11,419 nucleotides of DNA from an uncultured Opitutales bacterium (GCA_900546565.1 URDC01000046.1:1-11419); one strand, 5' to 3'. Shown: positions 1 to 8,700, counted from the stretch's first letter. Made by a program: numbers and translations. The notes: a model not told the origin generated them from the letters alone.

Positions 1-27
1 GCAGCGTCAGATGTGTATAAGAGACAG
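1..27 (+). other. Illumina Nextera read-1 adapter remnant (not genomic)
   Basis: Bases 9-27 are exactly the 19-bp Tn5 mosaic end (AGATGTGTATAAGAGACAG), and bases 1-8 (GCAGCGTC) are the end of the Nextera read-1 adapter tail that precedes it. This is established library-preparation sequence that was left untrimmed. Genomic sequence therefore begins at base 28. Any reading frame that starts here, such as the GTG at 13 giving the residues MYKRQ, is an artefact. Confidence 0.97.
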
Positions 28-696
28 ACTCCCAACACTGCGCCCGCGCAAAAACCGAATCCCGTCGATTCTATTCTCGGCGGCGGCGATTCGGGCAGGG
101 TATATGCAACCCTCTCCCTGCGCGGCGACGTAAAAGATATGGCGCATTCCGAGGGCGGCGGACGCCTGCGTATCGAAAGCGAGGATTTCCTCACGCTCAA
201 CCTCTTCGGGCGCATTTCAAAGGCGTTCGATTCAATCGGCATCCCCATGGGCACTTTCGACATCAACAAAGTTTCGACGTCGTTTGCAATCGGCGGCGGA
301 CAGCTGCGGCTTTCGCCTCTTGAAATGTCGGGTGCGTCAATGCGCGTCATAGGCGCGGCGTCCTACACATTCGAAACCGACGCCGTAAACGCCGAACTCA
401 AAGCGTATCCGTTCTACAACGTAAACGGCATAGTTTCGGCGGTTAACACGATTGTGAACCCGATTATGGACGGCGTGCGCGTGCTCGTTTCGGGCACGCT
501 AGATTCCCCGAGCTTTTCCGCAAAAATCTCGCCCGCCGACATTCTGCGCAACGAGAAAAAGGTTATGGAAAAAATCGACAAGTCGCTCGACAAGTCAAGC
601 GGAGGTGTTTCCGCGCCCGCAAAAGACGCGGATAAAGCCTCCGATTCGGCCGCGCCAGCAAACGCAAGACTGCGCCAAAGCCCGCATTCCAGATAG
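28..696 (+). CDS. AsmA-like envelope protein, C-terminal part (5' truncated)
   Basis: About 222 residues remain of what is probably a much larger protein; the true start lies beyond the window, and the apparent GTG start at 13 is adapter. The visible part looks like the C-terminal repeat domain of AsmA/TamB-type proteins: beta-strand-rich text with a GGGRLRIES stretch, an LFGRISKAFDSIGI segment, then a strand ladder ending in VSGTLDSPSFSAKISP. Such proteins are anchored in the inner membrane, span the periplasm, and are linked to phospholipid transport and outer-membrane assembly. The last ~40 residues are a Lys/Asp/Ala/Ser-rich low-complexity tail. A 78-bp gap with no evident terminator separates it from the oxidoreductase gene, so co-transcription with the lipid A genes is plausible. 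The AsmA-like assignment is by pattern, not alignment. Confidence 0.68.
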   Translation, partial: TPNTAPAQKPNPVDSILGGGDSGRVYATLSLRGDVKDMAHSEGGGRLRIESEDFLTLNLFGRISKAFDSIGIPMGTFDINKVSTSFAIGGGQLRLSPLEMSGASMRVIGAASYTFETDAVNAELKAYPFYNVNGIVSAVNTIVNPIMDGVRVLVSGTLDSPSFSAKISPADILRNEKKVMEKIDKSLDKSSGGVSAPAKDADKASDSAAPANARLRQSPHSR

Positions 697-774
697 TTTT
701 GTGCCGCTCTATCTTGCCAAGCAGTATTAAAAAAAGCTCGACTAATCGGCGCGCAAATGTAGATTTTTACGCAT

Positions 775-1722
775 ATGAGTAATGATGGAAAACTATCGTG
801 CGGCGTCATAGGCGTCGGCTATTTGGGTCAACACCACGCCAGAATTTATTCCGAGCTTGAAACGTCCGAACTCGTGGGCGTCTACGACAACAATCCCGCC
901 CGCGCGCGAGAAATCGCCGACAAATACGGTTGCAAGGTTTTCGATTCAATCGAGCAGGCGGGCGACGAGTGCGAGGCTATAAGCGTGGTTGTCCCCACCG
1001 ACCACCACACCGAAGTCGCCCTTCCGCTTTTGGATAAGGGTTGCGATTTATTGATAGAAAAACCCATTTGCACTTCCGTCGACGACGCCCACGAAATCGT
1101 CCGCCGCGCGCGCGAAAAAAAACTCATCGTGCAGGTCGGACACATCGAACACTTCAATCCCGTGATGGGGTTTATGGAAAAACACGTCGACAACCCGCGC
1201 TTCATCACCGCCGAACGCCTCGCGCCGTTTAACGTGCGCGGCTCGGAAGTCGGCGTAGTTCTCGACTTGATGATTCACGACATCGGCATCGTCCTGAAAC
1301 TCGCAAACTCGCCCGTCGAACGCATCGAGGCAATAGGCGTCAACGTCGTCAGCAAGTTCGAGGACATCGCAAACGCCCGAATCGTCTTCAAAAACGGGTG
1401 CGTGGCAAACCTCAACGTCAGCCGCGTGAGCTTCAAAAAACTGCGCGAAATACGCGTCTTCCAGCGCGGAATGTATATGTCGCTGGACTTTATGAACCAG
1501 AAGGGGCATATGGTAAAAATCAACGGGCTCACCGACATCGTTCCCGAGGAAGTTCCGTTCGAGAAACAGGAGCCGCTCAAATCCGAGTTGGCGAGCTTTA
1601 TCGATTGTGTCCAGCACAAGAAGAATCCGAAAGTCGACGCCACACTCGGGCTTTCCGCCCTCGAAGTCGCGCTCGAAATCACGCGGCAGATTCGCGAACT
1701 CATAAAGAAAAATGTCGGATAA
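775..1722 (+). CDS. Gfo/Idh/MocA family NAD(P)-dependent oxidoreductase, likely nucleotide-sugar dehydrogenase
   Basis: A 315-residue protein, normal length for the family. The Rossmann motif GVGYLG lies at residues 13-18 and the family EKP motif at 95-97 (catalytic-type Lys96). The segment VGHIEHFNPV at 121-130 resembles the VGHxxRFNP motif of UDP-sugar dehydrogenases (WlbA/GnnA-like), and HDI follows at 168-170. The C-terminal half should form the mixed-sheet substrate domain. The ATG at 775 has no clear Shine-Dalgarno but puts the Rossmann fold at the usual distance from the N-terminus. Its last 11 bp overlap lpxB, pointing to translational coupling. An oxidoreductase of this family beside lpxB also occurs in other Gram-negatives, and GnnA-type members make 3-amino sugars for lipid A. 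The exact substrate is inference: no GnnB-like aminotransferase is visible here. Family call sure, substrate unsure. Confidence 0.9.
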   Translation: MSNDGKLSCGVIGVGYLGQHHARIYSELETSELVGVYDNNPARAREIADKYGCKVFDSIEQAGDECEAISVVVPTDHHTEVALPLLDKGCDLLIEKPICTSVDDAHEIVRRAREKKLIVQVGHIEHFNPVMGFMEKHVDNPRFITAERLAPFNVRGSEVGVVLDLMIHDIGIVLKLANSPVERIEAIGVNVVSKFEDIANARIVFKNGCVANLNVSRVSFKKLREIRVFQRGMYMSLDFMNQKGHMVKINGLTDIVPEEVPFEKQEPLKSELASFIDCVQHKKNPKVDATLGLSALEVALEITRQIRELIKKNVG

Positions 1723-2881
1723 CGTCCTCCAAAAACGCGCGTTCGATTTTGCCCCGCCGAAGGACGGCGCGTGCGATGTCCTGATTATCGCGGGCGAACA
1801 TTCGGGCGACCAGCAGGCGGCGCGAATGCTTTCGAAGGCTCTCGCAAAACGCCCCGACTTGCGAGTTTGCGCATTCGGCGGACACGCCCTCGAACAGGCG
1901 GGAGCGCAGCTGCTTTTCGATTTCACTTCGTTTTCCGTCGTCGGACTTTTCGAGGTTCTGAAAAACTTTTCGTTCTTCAAATCGCTCGGTTCGGCCATCG
2001 TCGACTGGATTCAAACCTACCGCCCCAAGGCGGTCTGCTTCGTCGACTACCCCGGCTTCAACCTGATTGTGGCCGACCGACTTTTTAAGCGCGCAGTCAG
2101 CGTAAAGGGCGGCGGCAACGTCAAACTCCTTTATTACATAAGCCCGCAAATCTGGGCGTGGAAGGCGGGGAGGCGTTTTAAAATGGCGCGGCTTTTGGAT
2201 TCTCTCGCGGTGATTTTCCCGTTCGAAACCGCGTGCTACGCCGACACCTCGCTCGACACCAATTTTGTGGGGCACCCCTTCCTTGACGCCGCCTATAAAA
2301 ACCCAGTGCATTACGACCCAAACGGCGACATTCTGCTTTTGGCTGGCAGCCGCGAAATCGCGGTCTCGCGCATATTCCCGATAATCGCGCAGACGCTGCG
2401 GCTCTTGAAAGACGAACGCGCCGTCGCGCTTTACCCGAGCGCATCAATAAAGGCGATTCTCGAAAAAACTCTGGCGAAATATCCCGACGTCGCCTCGCGC
2501 GTGCGCTTGGCGGACAAGTCCGAAACCGACATCGCCGCAAAGGCGGTTTTGATGAGTTCGGGGACAATGTCGCTTTGCTGCTGCCTCGCGGGCGTTCCGG
2601 GGGCGATTGTCTACAAGGCAAATCCGCTTACATACATCTTGGGGCGAATGCTCGTAAAAATCGACTACCTCGGCATAGCCAACATTCTGCTTAAAAAGCC
2701 CGCTTGGCGCGAGTTTATCCAGTTCGACGCCGACCCGAAAGATATTGCCGCCTATGTCCGAACCTGCCTTGCTCCCGCCGCCCGCGCCGAGTTCGCCGAA
2801 TACGCCGCGCAGCTCGAAGGGCTTTTGCACGCCGAGGCTTCGCGCGGCGCGGAGGATTGGCTGCTTGCTAATTTGCAATAA
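1712..2881 (+). CDS. lpxB: Lipid-A-disaccharide synthase LpxB
   Basis: A 389-residue GT19 glycosyltransferase, usual length. It joins UDP-2,3-diacylglucosamine to lipid X (2,3-diacylglucosamine-1-phosphate), making the lipid A disaccharide at the inner face of the cytoplasmic membrane. Visible motifs in order: GEHSGD (28-33), FVDYPGFN (110-117, with the Asp matching the conserved catalytic-region Asp of E. coli LpxB), YYISPQIWAWK (141-151), FVGHPFLD (185-192), LLLAGSRE (208-215), SGTMSLCCCL (283-292), and YKANPLTYILGRMLVKIDYLG (301-321). The last two correspond to the UDP-binding C-terminal half of the GT-B fold. The usual SGTxxLE motif here reads SGTMSLC, so the conserved Glu is replaced by Cys. 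The ATG lies inside the preceding gene's end; about 20 residues precede the first beta strand. It appears to be last in its operon, followed by a terminator at about 2957. Confidence 0.96.
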   Translation: MSDNVLQKRAFDFAPPKDGACDVLIIAGEHSGDQQAARMLSKALAKRPDLRVCAFGGHALEQAGAQLLFDFTSFSVVGLFEVLKNFSFFKSLGSAIVDWIQTYRPKAVCFVDYPGFNLIVADRLFKRAVSVKGGGNVKLLYYISPQIWAWKAGRRFKMARLLDSLAVIFPFETACYADTSLDTNFVGHPFLDAAYKNPVHYDPNGDILLLAGSREIAVSRIFPIIAQTLRLLKDERAVALYPSASIKAILEKTLAKYPDVASRVRLADKSETDIAAKAVLMSSGTMSLCCCLAGVPGAIVYKANPLTYILGRMLVKIDYLGIANILLKKPAWREFIQFDADPKDIAAYVRTCLAPAARAEFAEYAAQLEGLLHAEASRGAEDWLLANLQ

Positions 2882-2948
2882 TTCCTGCCATAAATTAGCA
2901 AATACTATCAAACGGCAAAACCGTCGCTACATTCGGATTTTCCAAAAA

Positions 2949-2986
2949 CAAAAAACGCGGAGGAAAATTTTTCTCCGCATTTTTTT
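2949..2986. terminator. Bidirectional intrinsic terminator between lpxB and the namZ-like gene
   Basis: GCGGAG (2957-2962) pairs with CTCCGC (2973-2978). The stem is extended inward by a G-T pair and A-T pairs around an AATT centre. A run of seven T (2980-2986) follows on the + strand, and a run of A precedes the stem, giving a T-run for the - strand. It lies between two convergent genes, 75 bp after lpxB and 50-80 bp beyond the end of the namZ-like gene, so it can end both transcripts. Confidence 0.85.
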
Positions 2987-3035
2987 GCGCTTTTAATTGT
3001 TTCGGCCGAACCCGCTTTACCCGCGGCAACCCCCG

Positions 3036-4307
3036 CTATTTGTAGAGATAGTATTTTTTCGAAATGCGCTTGAAGTCGGCATTGTCGCTTTGCCAGCGGT
3101 TCGCAAACCAGTCCGCATCGAGATACGCGCCCTTCGTCGAAAGCTCCCGCCACAACTCGCGCGAGCCCGTGTGCTTGTTGAAAAGCAACGCCGAATTTTT
3201 GTCGGTGTATCTGAAAATGTTGCCGTTGTTAAATTGGCACGAAAGCTTCATCAAATACAAACTAAGCTCGGTCGGGCGCAGTGCGTTCCAGTCGGTAATC
3301 ACAACATAAACTCCCGCCACATTCTTCTTTCCGTCGAGTGATTTCGCGCTGTCGACTTTAAACGACACCCCGCGGATTTTGTATTTGTCCAAAGCCGCCT
3401 TTATCGCCGCGGGGCTTTTGCCCGAAAACGTCAGAAGCCTGAACGGCTTCGTCGTTCCGTAGCCGTGCTGGAATCCTCCAATCTGGCAGCCCAGTCCCGT
3501 CATCGGATACCCGAAAACGGCCGCAACATTCGGAATCGCGGGGCTTGTCTTAACCCAGCGCAGCCCCGTGTCGGGCCAGAGCATTGTGCGCTTCCAGCCC
3601 TTCATCGGAATCACCGTGAGCTTGCCGTGGCGTTGATAGTTCGAAGTTATCTCCATAGCCCCGCGCGTGTTTTTCGCAAACCGTGCAAGCTCGCCAATCG
3701 TCATGGCGTGGACATACGGAATCTCGAACATTCCCACATAGCTTTTGAATTCCAAGTCGAGCTTCGGACCGTCCACTTTTACGCCGCCGAGCGGGTTGGG
3801 TCGGTCGAGCACCACAACTTCCTTGTTGTTCTCAAAACACGCCTCCATCGCCCGCAACATACAACTGATGTATGTGTAGGAGCGCGAGCCTATGTCCTGC
3901 AAGTCGATAACCAATACGTCGATTTTCGAAAGCATTTGCGGCGTCGGCTTGCGGTACTTGCCGTAGAGCGAATACACGGGCAGATTCGTGCGGCGGTCGA
4001 TTTTGTCGAGCACGGGCACGTCGGCTTTCTCGTTGCCGTAAATTCCGTGCTCGGGGCCGAAGAGCGCGGTCAGATTCACTCCCTTCGCGTGGCGCAACAC
4101 GTCGATTGTGCTTCGCCCGAAACGGTTGACGCCCGCGGGGTGCGTCAAAAGCCCGACGCGCTTGTTTTTTATCGGCGCAAACCCCATACTTTCGAGGACG
4201 TCAATGCCAAGCATTACCTTCGGTGCGCCTTCAACGCCCTGCGCAAACGCCGCAGCACACAACACGGCGGCAGACACAAATCTTAAAATGTTTCTAAAAA
4301 ATGTCAT
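3036..4307 (-). CDS. namZ: Secreted NamZ-type exo-beta-N-acetylmuramidase (DUF1343 family)
   Basis: A 423-residue protein. The family (GH171) removes MurNAc units from the non-reducing end of peptidoglycan fragments and serves wall turnover and recycling. Starting at the ATG at 4307 gives a clean signal peptide: Arg at 5 and 9, a hydrophobic core at 10-22, and a likely cut after AFA (22), so a periplasmic site is expected. A GTG at 4358 would add 17 residues that spoil the signal, so I reject it. Family motifs: GLLTHPAG near 52-59, GPEHGIYG (84-91; its Glu is in the proposed active site), DLQDIGSRSYTY (135-146), LDRPNPLGG (167-175), SPAIPN (255-260) and GYGTTKPF (282-289). The segment just before GYGTT reads IGGFQH where I recall many members having EGTN-like residues, so this is a divergent member. 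It is monocistronic, divergent from the efflux operon and convergent with lpxB. Family is secure; exact specificity is inferred. Confidence 0.88.
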   Translation of the reverse strand: MTFFRNILRFVSAAVLCAAAFAQGVEGAPKVMLGIDVLESMGFAPIKNKRVGLLTHPAGVNRFGRSTIDVLRHAKGVNLTALFGPEHGIYGNEKADVPVLDKIDRRTNLPVYSLYGKYRKPTPQMLSKIDVLVIDLQDIGSRSYTYISCMLRAMEACFENNKEVVVLDRPNPLGGVKVDGPKLDLEFKSYVGMFEIPYVHAMTIGELARFAKNTRGAMEITSNYQRHGKLTVIPMKGWKRTMLWPDTGLRWVKTSPAIPNVAAVFGYPMTGLGCQIGGFQHGYGTTKPFRLLTFSGKSPAAIKAALDKYKIRGVSFKVDSAKSLDGKKNVAGVYVVITDWNALRPTELSLYLMKLSCQFNNGNIFRYTDKNSALLFNKHTGSRELWRELSTKGAYLDADWFANRWQSDNADFKRISKKYYLYK

Positions 4308-4593
4308 AGTGGTTTTGAAAATAGTTTTGAAAAATCTTGCGTGTGAACTGCGCCCCACAAAAGCCGGATATCAGCGGCACTTCGAGACGTTTTTAGCATT
4401 CGTCCGTAAAGCTTTGCAAAAAGCCCGCGGTTTTTCAATCCATATCGCACTCGGCGAAAAAATAAAAAAAAGAGTTGCAATCATAAGATTTAATCACACG
4501 ATTAAAAACTTTGATTAACCCGAACCCGCGCCCGCGCATATTTTCCGCGCCGCGGCTTCGTCCCGAAAAACCTTTAAATTAAACGAAGATAAA
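4308..4593. other. Divergent intergenic control region (namZ-like / efflux operon)
   Basis: No convincing gene lies here. It is markedly AT-rich at about 4455-4518, unlike the coding DNA around it, with A-tracts at 4457-4470 that could act as an UP element. For the efflux side, a -35-like TTGCAA lies at 4475-4480, followed by the GATTAA palindrome region; no strong -10 box is evident. For the namZ side, TTGCAA (4414-4419, read on the - strand) sits 18 bp from a TAAAAA (4395-4390), a weak sigma70-like pair. The efflux ATG at 4594 is preceded only by a weak purine stretch (GAAGATAAA). Confidence 0.6.
4489..4506. promoter_or_regulatory. Candidate operator palindrome upstream of the efflux operon
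   Basis: TTTAATC (4489-4495) and GATTAAA (4500-4506) are perfect reverse complements separated by ACAC. A third GATTAA half-site follows at 4513-4518. The site is 88 bp upstream of the adaptor start, in the AT-rich part of the divergent spacer. Length and symmetry suit a TetR-family dimer, and such a regulator is encoded at the end of the same operon, so autoregulated control of the pump is the likely role. Binding is inferred, not shown. Confidence 0.55.
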
Positions 4594-5721
4594 ATGAAAA
4601 ACGCAAAAACACTGTTAGTTGCAATCGTCGCCGCCGCCGCACTCGCGGGCTGCGCAAAAAAACAGGCGCAGCGCGCAGCCGCGCCCGAAGACGTATACGT
4701 GGCAACCCCCATCGTCAAGCCCGTCGAGGTTTGGGACGAATTCACGGCGAAAATCGGCGCGGTTGAGTCCGTAGAAGTCCGCGCGCGCGTCTCGGGCTAC
4801 CTGCAAAAAATATGCTTTACCGACGGCCAGCTCGTCAAGGAGGGCGACCTGCTTTTCGAAATCGACCCACGCCCCTACGAGGCCGTCGTATCCGCCGCCA
4901 AAGCGCGCATCGCCGAAATCCAGTCGCGCCTCGCGCTTGCAAACAGCAACCTCGAACGCGCGAAGGGAATGTATAAGGCGACAGTCGTTTCTAAGGAAGT
5001 CTACGAAACCCGCGGCGCGGAAGTGCTTTCGGCAAAGGCGTCATTGGAGGCCGCAAAAGCCCAGCTGCGCGACGCGGAACTCAACCTTGAATTCACCAAA
5101 ATCCGCGCGCCCTTTGCAGGCCGCGTAAGCGAACGCCTCTTGGACGTAGGCAACTTGGTCAACGCGAATTCCACCCTGCTTACCACACTCGTAAAAAGCG
5201 ACGTCGTTCAGGCGTATTTCGAAGCCAGCGAGCAGGACATCATCAGATACGAAAAACTCGGGCTCTTCCGCAGCATCGACCAAATCAAAAAGACGGGCCC
5301 CGTCGCCAAACTCTACCTTCTTTCCGACCCGAGCGTAGTCTTCGAGGGCAAAGTCACCTACTTTGACAACAAAATGGGAAGCGGCACTTCGAGCCTCACA
5401 ATGCGCGCCGACATCGCCAACCCCGACGACATTTTGAAATCGGGAATGTTCGCGAAAATCAAAATGCTTGCCGCCACAAATCCCGCCGCAATGCTCGTTC
5501 GCGAAGACGTAATCGGCACCGACCTCGTCAACCGCTACGTCATGGTTGTGGACAAAGACAACAAAGTCGTCTACAAACCCGTCAAATTGGGCGCACTCTT
5601 GGGCAAGTTCAGGATCGTAGAAAGCGGGCTCGCCCCGACCGACCGTGTTGCCGTAAAGGGCTTGCACAACGCCATTGCGGGCAGGACGGTAAATCCGATT
5701 GCCGCAAAAATGGACGAATAA
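4594..5721 (+). CDS. RND efflux periplasmic adaptor (membrane fusion) lipoprotein
   Basis: A 375-residue AcrA/MexA-type adaptor linking the inner-membrane pump to the outer-membrane channel. A lipoprotein signal ends in the lipobox LAGC with Cys20 as the lipid site, so it is likely anchored in the inner membrane facing the periplasm. In order: first half of the biotinyl-lipoyl domain around 55-92 (VEVRARVSGYL, then EGDLLFEIDPRPYE), an alpha-helical hairpin at about 95-165 rich in Ala/Lys/Glu, the second lipoyl half (LEFTKIRAPFAGRVSERLLD, 165-184), a beta-barrel at about 200-295, and a membrane-proximal domain to the end. The motif I-x-APF-x-G-x-V is typical of the family. It is first in the operon, 21 bp before the pump gene, and downstream of the candidate operator. 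Confidence 0.95.
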   Translation: MKNAKTLLVAIVAAAALAGCAKKQAQRAAAPEDVYVATPIVKPVEVWDEFTAKIGAVESVEVRARVSGYLQKICFTDGQLVKEGDLLFEIDPRPYEAVVSAAKARIAEIQSRLALANSNLERAKGMYKATVVSKEVYETRGAEVLSAKASLEAAKAQLRDAELNLEFTKIRAPFAGRVSERLLDVGNLVNANSTLLTTLVKSDVVQAYFEASEQDIIRYEKLGLFRSIDQIKKTGPVAKLYLLSDPSVVFEGKVTYFDNKMGSGTSSLTMRADIANPDDILKSGMFAKIKMLAATNPAAMLVREDVIGTDLVNRYVMVVDKDNKVVYKPVKLGALLGKFRIVESGLAPTDRVAVKGLHNAIAGRTVNPIAAKMDE

Positions 5722-5742
5722 TTTTCTCGGAAGGGTTTCGAA

Positions 5743-8700
5743 ATGAAATTTTCGCACTTCTTTATCGACCGCCCGATTTTCGCGACGGTCATCTCGATAG
5801 TAATAACGCTGCTGGGCATAGTCGGCTACGTCAAGCTGCCAATCGCGCAGTATCCCGACGTCGTCCCGCCGAGTGTTTCGGTCTACACAATGTACGCGGG
5901 CGCGTCTCCCGAAATCATTATGGAGACCGTCGCCGCCCCCATCGAGCAGGAAATCAACGGCGTCGAAAAAATGCTCTATATGTCCAGCCAGTGCAATTCG
6001 GACGGCTCAATGCGCACGACCGTCACGTTCGAGCTCGGCACAAACGTTGACATCGCGCAGGTGCAGGTTCAGAACCGCGTTTCAATCGCCACCCCGCGCC
6101 TTCCCGAAGAAGTCCGCAATTACGGCGTAACCGTCAACAAACGCTCTCCCGATATGCTTTTGTGCATAAGCCTTGTCTCGCCCGACAACAGCCGCGACAA
6201 GCTCTACCTCACAAACTACGCAATCACGCAGATGAAAGACCGCTTGGCTCGCGTCTACGGCGTGGGCTCTATCGAAGTTTTCGGCGCGCGCGAATACTCG
6301 ATGCGCATTTGGCTCAACCCCGACAAACTCGCGCACGTAAATATGACGCCCTCGCAGGTTGCCGCAGCCTTGCGCGAGCAGAACAAACAGGTCGCCGCGG
6401 GCAAACTCAATCAGGCGCCGATAGGCAACCCCGACGCGGCATACGAACTTACAATCAACACACAGGGCAGACTTTCTACCCCCGAAGAGTTCGGTAAAAT
6501 CATCGTAAAACACGACGCCGACGGAAAAGTCGTCCGTCTTTGCGACGTCGCGCGAATCGAACTCGGCGCATACACCTACGCCGACGAGTCCAAACTCAAC
6601 GGCAAGGATTGCGTCACAATGGCGGCATACCAGCTTCCCGGCTCGAACGCAATCGAAACCGCGCAGAACATTCTCAACCTCCTCAAAGAGATGAAGCGCG
6701 ACTTCCCCGTCGGCGTCGACTACAACATCAGCCTCGACAACACCGAATACATTCAGCAGTCAATCGACGCCGTCTACCACACGATTTTCGAGGCGGTCTT
6801 GCTCGTCGTTTTGGTCATGATGGTCTTCCTTCAAAATTGGCGCGCGGCAATCATACCGATTTTCGCGATTCCCGTTTCGCTTGTGGGCACATTCTTTTTT
6901 ATGATGCTGTTCGGGTTCTCGATTAACAACCTTTCGCTTTTCGGCTTGGTGCTCGCAATCGGTATTGTCGTCGACGACGCAATCGTCGTCGTCGAAAACG
7001 TCGAGCGCAACATGCGCGACGGCCTCGACGCCCGCGAGGCAACAAAGAAGGCAATGAGCCAAGTTCAGGGCGCGCTCATAGCAATCGCGTTCGTGCTCAG
7101 CGCGGTGTTCGTTCCGACCGCCTTCATCGAGGGTATCTCGGGACAGTTCTACCGCCAGTTCGCGCTCACAATCGCGGCATCGACAATAATCTCGGCAGTC
7201 GTCTCCCTCACGCTTTCGCCCGCGCTTTGCGCAATATTTATGAAACGGCGCGAAAGGGAAGACCTCTTCACCCGAGTCTGGAACTTCTGCTTCGGCTGGT
7301 TCTTCCGCGGCTTCAACAAATGCTTCTTCTGGACTTCCGAAAAATACGGCGCATTCGTGCGCAGAATGCTGCGCTTCTCGTTTATGATTTTGGTTGTCTA
7401 CGTCGGAATGCTCGTATGGACGGGGCACCAGTTCCAGACCGTCCCCAAGGGTTTCATTCCCAAACAGGACAACGGCTATATCTTCGGCGCAATGCAGCTG
7501 CCCGACGGCGTCACCCTCGACCACTCGCGCAAGGCTGTCGACAAGGCGTTGGAAGTTCTCTCCAAACTCGACGGCATTCAGGATGTCACTACAATCGCGG
7601 GTTTGAGCGGCGCGACATTCACAAAAGTCAGCAACGCGGGCGCGATATTCGTCCGCTTGCAGCCCAAAATGGAACGTCTCGCCAAGGGCATCACGCTCGA
7701 CAGGATTTTGGGCGAATCCTATATGGCACTTAAAAAGGGCGTGCCCGAGTCGAATTCGTTCGTGCTCACCCCGCCCGCCGTCAACGGCATCGGTATGGGC
7801 GGCGACTTCAAGTGCTACATTCAGGACAGAATCGGGCGCGGCATCGAGGACGTCGCAAACTACACGCGCGAAATCGCCTACAAGTCCATGACCCAACATC
7901 CCGAAATTTCGCTCGCATTCACTACATACCGAATCTCTACTCCCCAGCTCTACGTCGATATCGACCGCGAACGCGCCCAAAAGCTCAACGTCCCAATTGG
8001 CTCGATTTTCGAAACAATGCAGTATAATCTCGGTTCCGTCTACGTCAACGACTTCAACATTCTCAATCGCGTCTACCGCGTTTCAATGCAGGCAGAGGGC
8101 GGCAACCGCAACGACATTCCCGACATCTACAACCTCAAAGTCCAGAGCCTAAGCGGACAAAACGTCCCGCTCGGTTCGGTCGCCAACATCAGGCGCATAA
8201 TCGGCCCCGACACCGTCAACCGCTACAACCTCTATCCCGCGGCTGAAATTATGGGCAACCTCGGCGAGGGATACAGCACGGGCGAGGCTATGAAAGTCAT
8301 CGAGCAGGTAGCCAAAGAAACTCTTCCCAACGGAATGGGCATGGAGTGGACCGACTTGGCATATCAGGAAAAGCTCGTCGGCAATACATCAATCATCATC
8401 TTCGCGCTTTGCGTCGTCTTCGTGTTCCTGATTCTTTCGGCATTGTATGAAAGTTGGACACTCCCGCTTACAATTATCCTGATTGTTCCGCTCGTTCTTC
8501 TATTCGCCCTCTTGGGTATCGAGTGGCGCGGCTTGGACAACAATTTGATGACGCAAATCGGTATGGTCGTTCTAATCGGCTTGGCTTGTAAAAACGCCAT
8601 CTTGATTGTAGAGTTCGCAAAACAGCGTCAGGAGAAGGGCGAGGAAGTCGTCAGCGCGGTTTCGCACGCTTCGCAAAACAGACTCCGTCCGATTCTGATG

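Noticed and set aside
660..782. An alternative frame after the Ala-rich tail of the AsmA-like gene stays open to a TAA overlapping the next start, hinting at a frameshift.
   Set aside because: Codon use past 696 is AT-rich and unlike this genome's genes, and the low-complexity tail gives no conserved anchor. The stop at 694-696 is accepted.
1048..1998. Minus-strand open frame of 316 codons across the oxidoreductase and lpxB.
   Set aside because: Shadow frame caused by high-GC codon bias. It shows no family motifs, while the plus-strand proteins have clear ones.
3465..4286. Plus-strand open frame antisense to the namZ-like gene.
   Set aside because: No recognisable domain, Arg/His-rich shadow composition, and the opposite strand encodes a protein with a signal peptide and family motifs.
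4308..4358. A 17-residue upstream extension of the namZ-like protein from a GTG.
   Set aside because: It would bury the signal peptide behind a charged stretch. The ATG at 4307 gives a textbook secretion signal.
4410..4424. Small hairpin GCTTT-GCAA-AAAGC in the divergent spacer.
   Set aside because: Only a 5-bp stem with no T-run; too weak to call a terminator or operator.
6760..7980. Minus-strand open frame of about 406 codons inside the RND pump gene.
   Set aside because: It lies wholly within a well-recognised AcrB-like gene, and its His/Asp/Cys-rich translation is typical of an antisense shadow.
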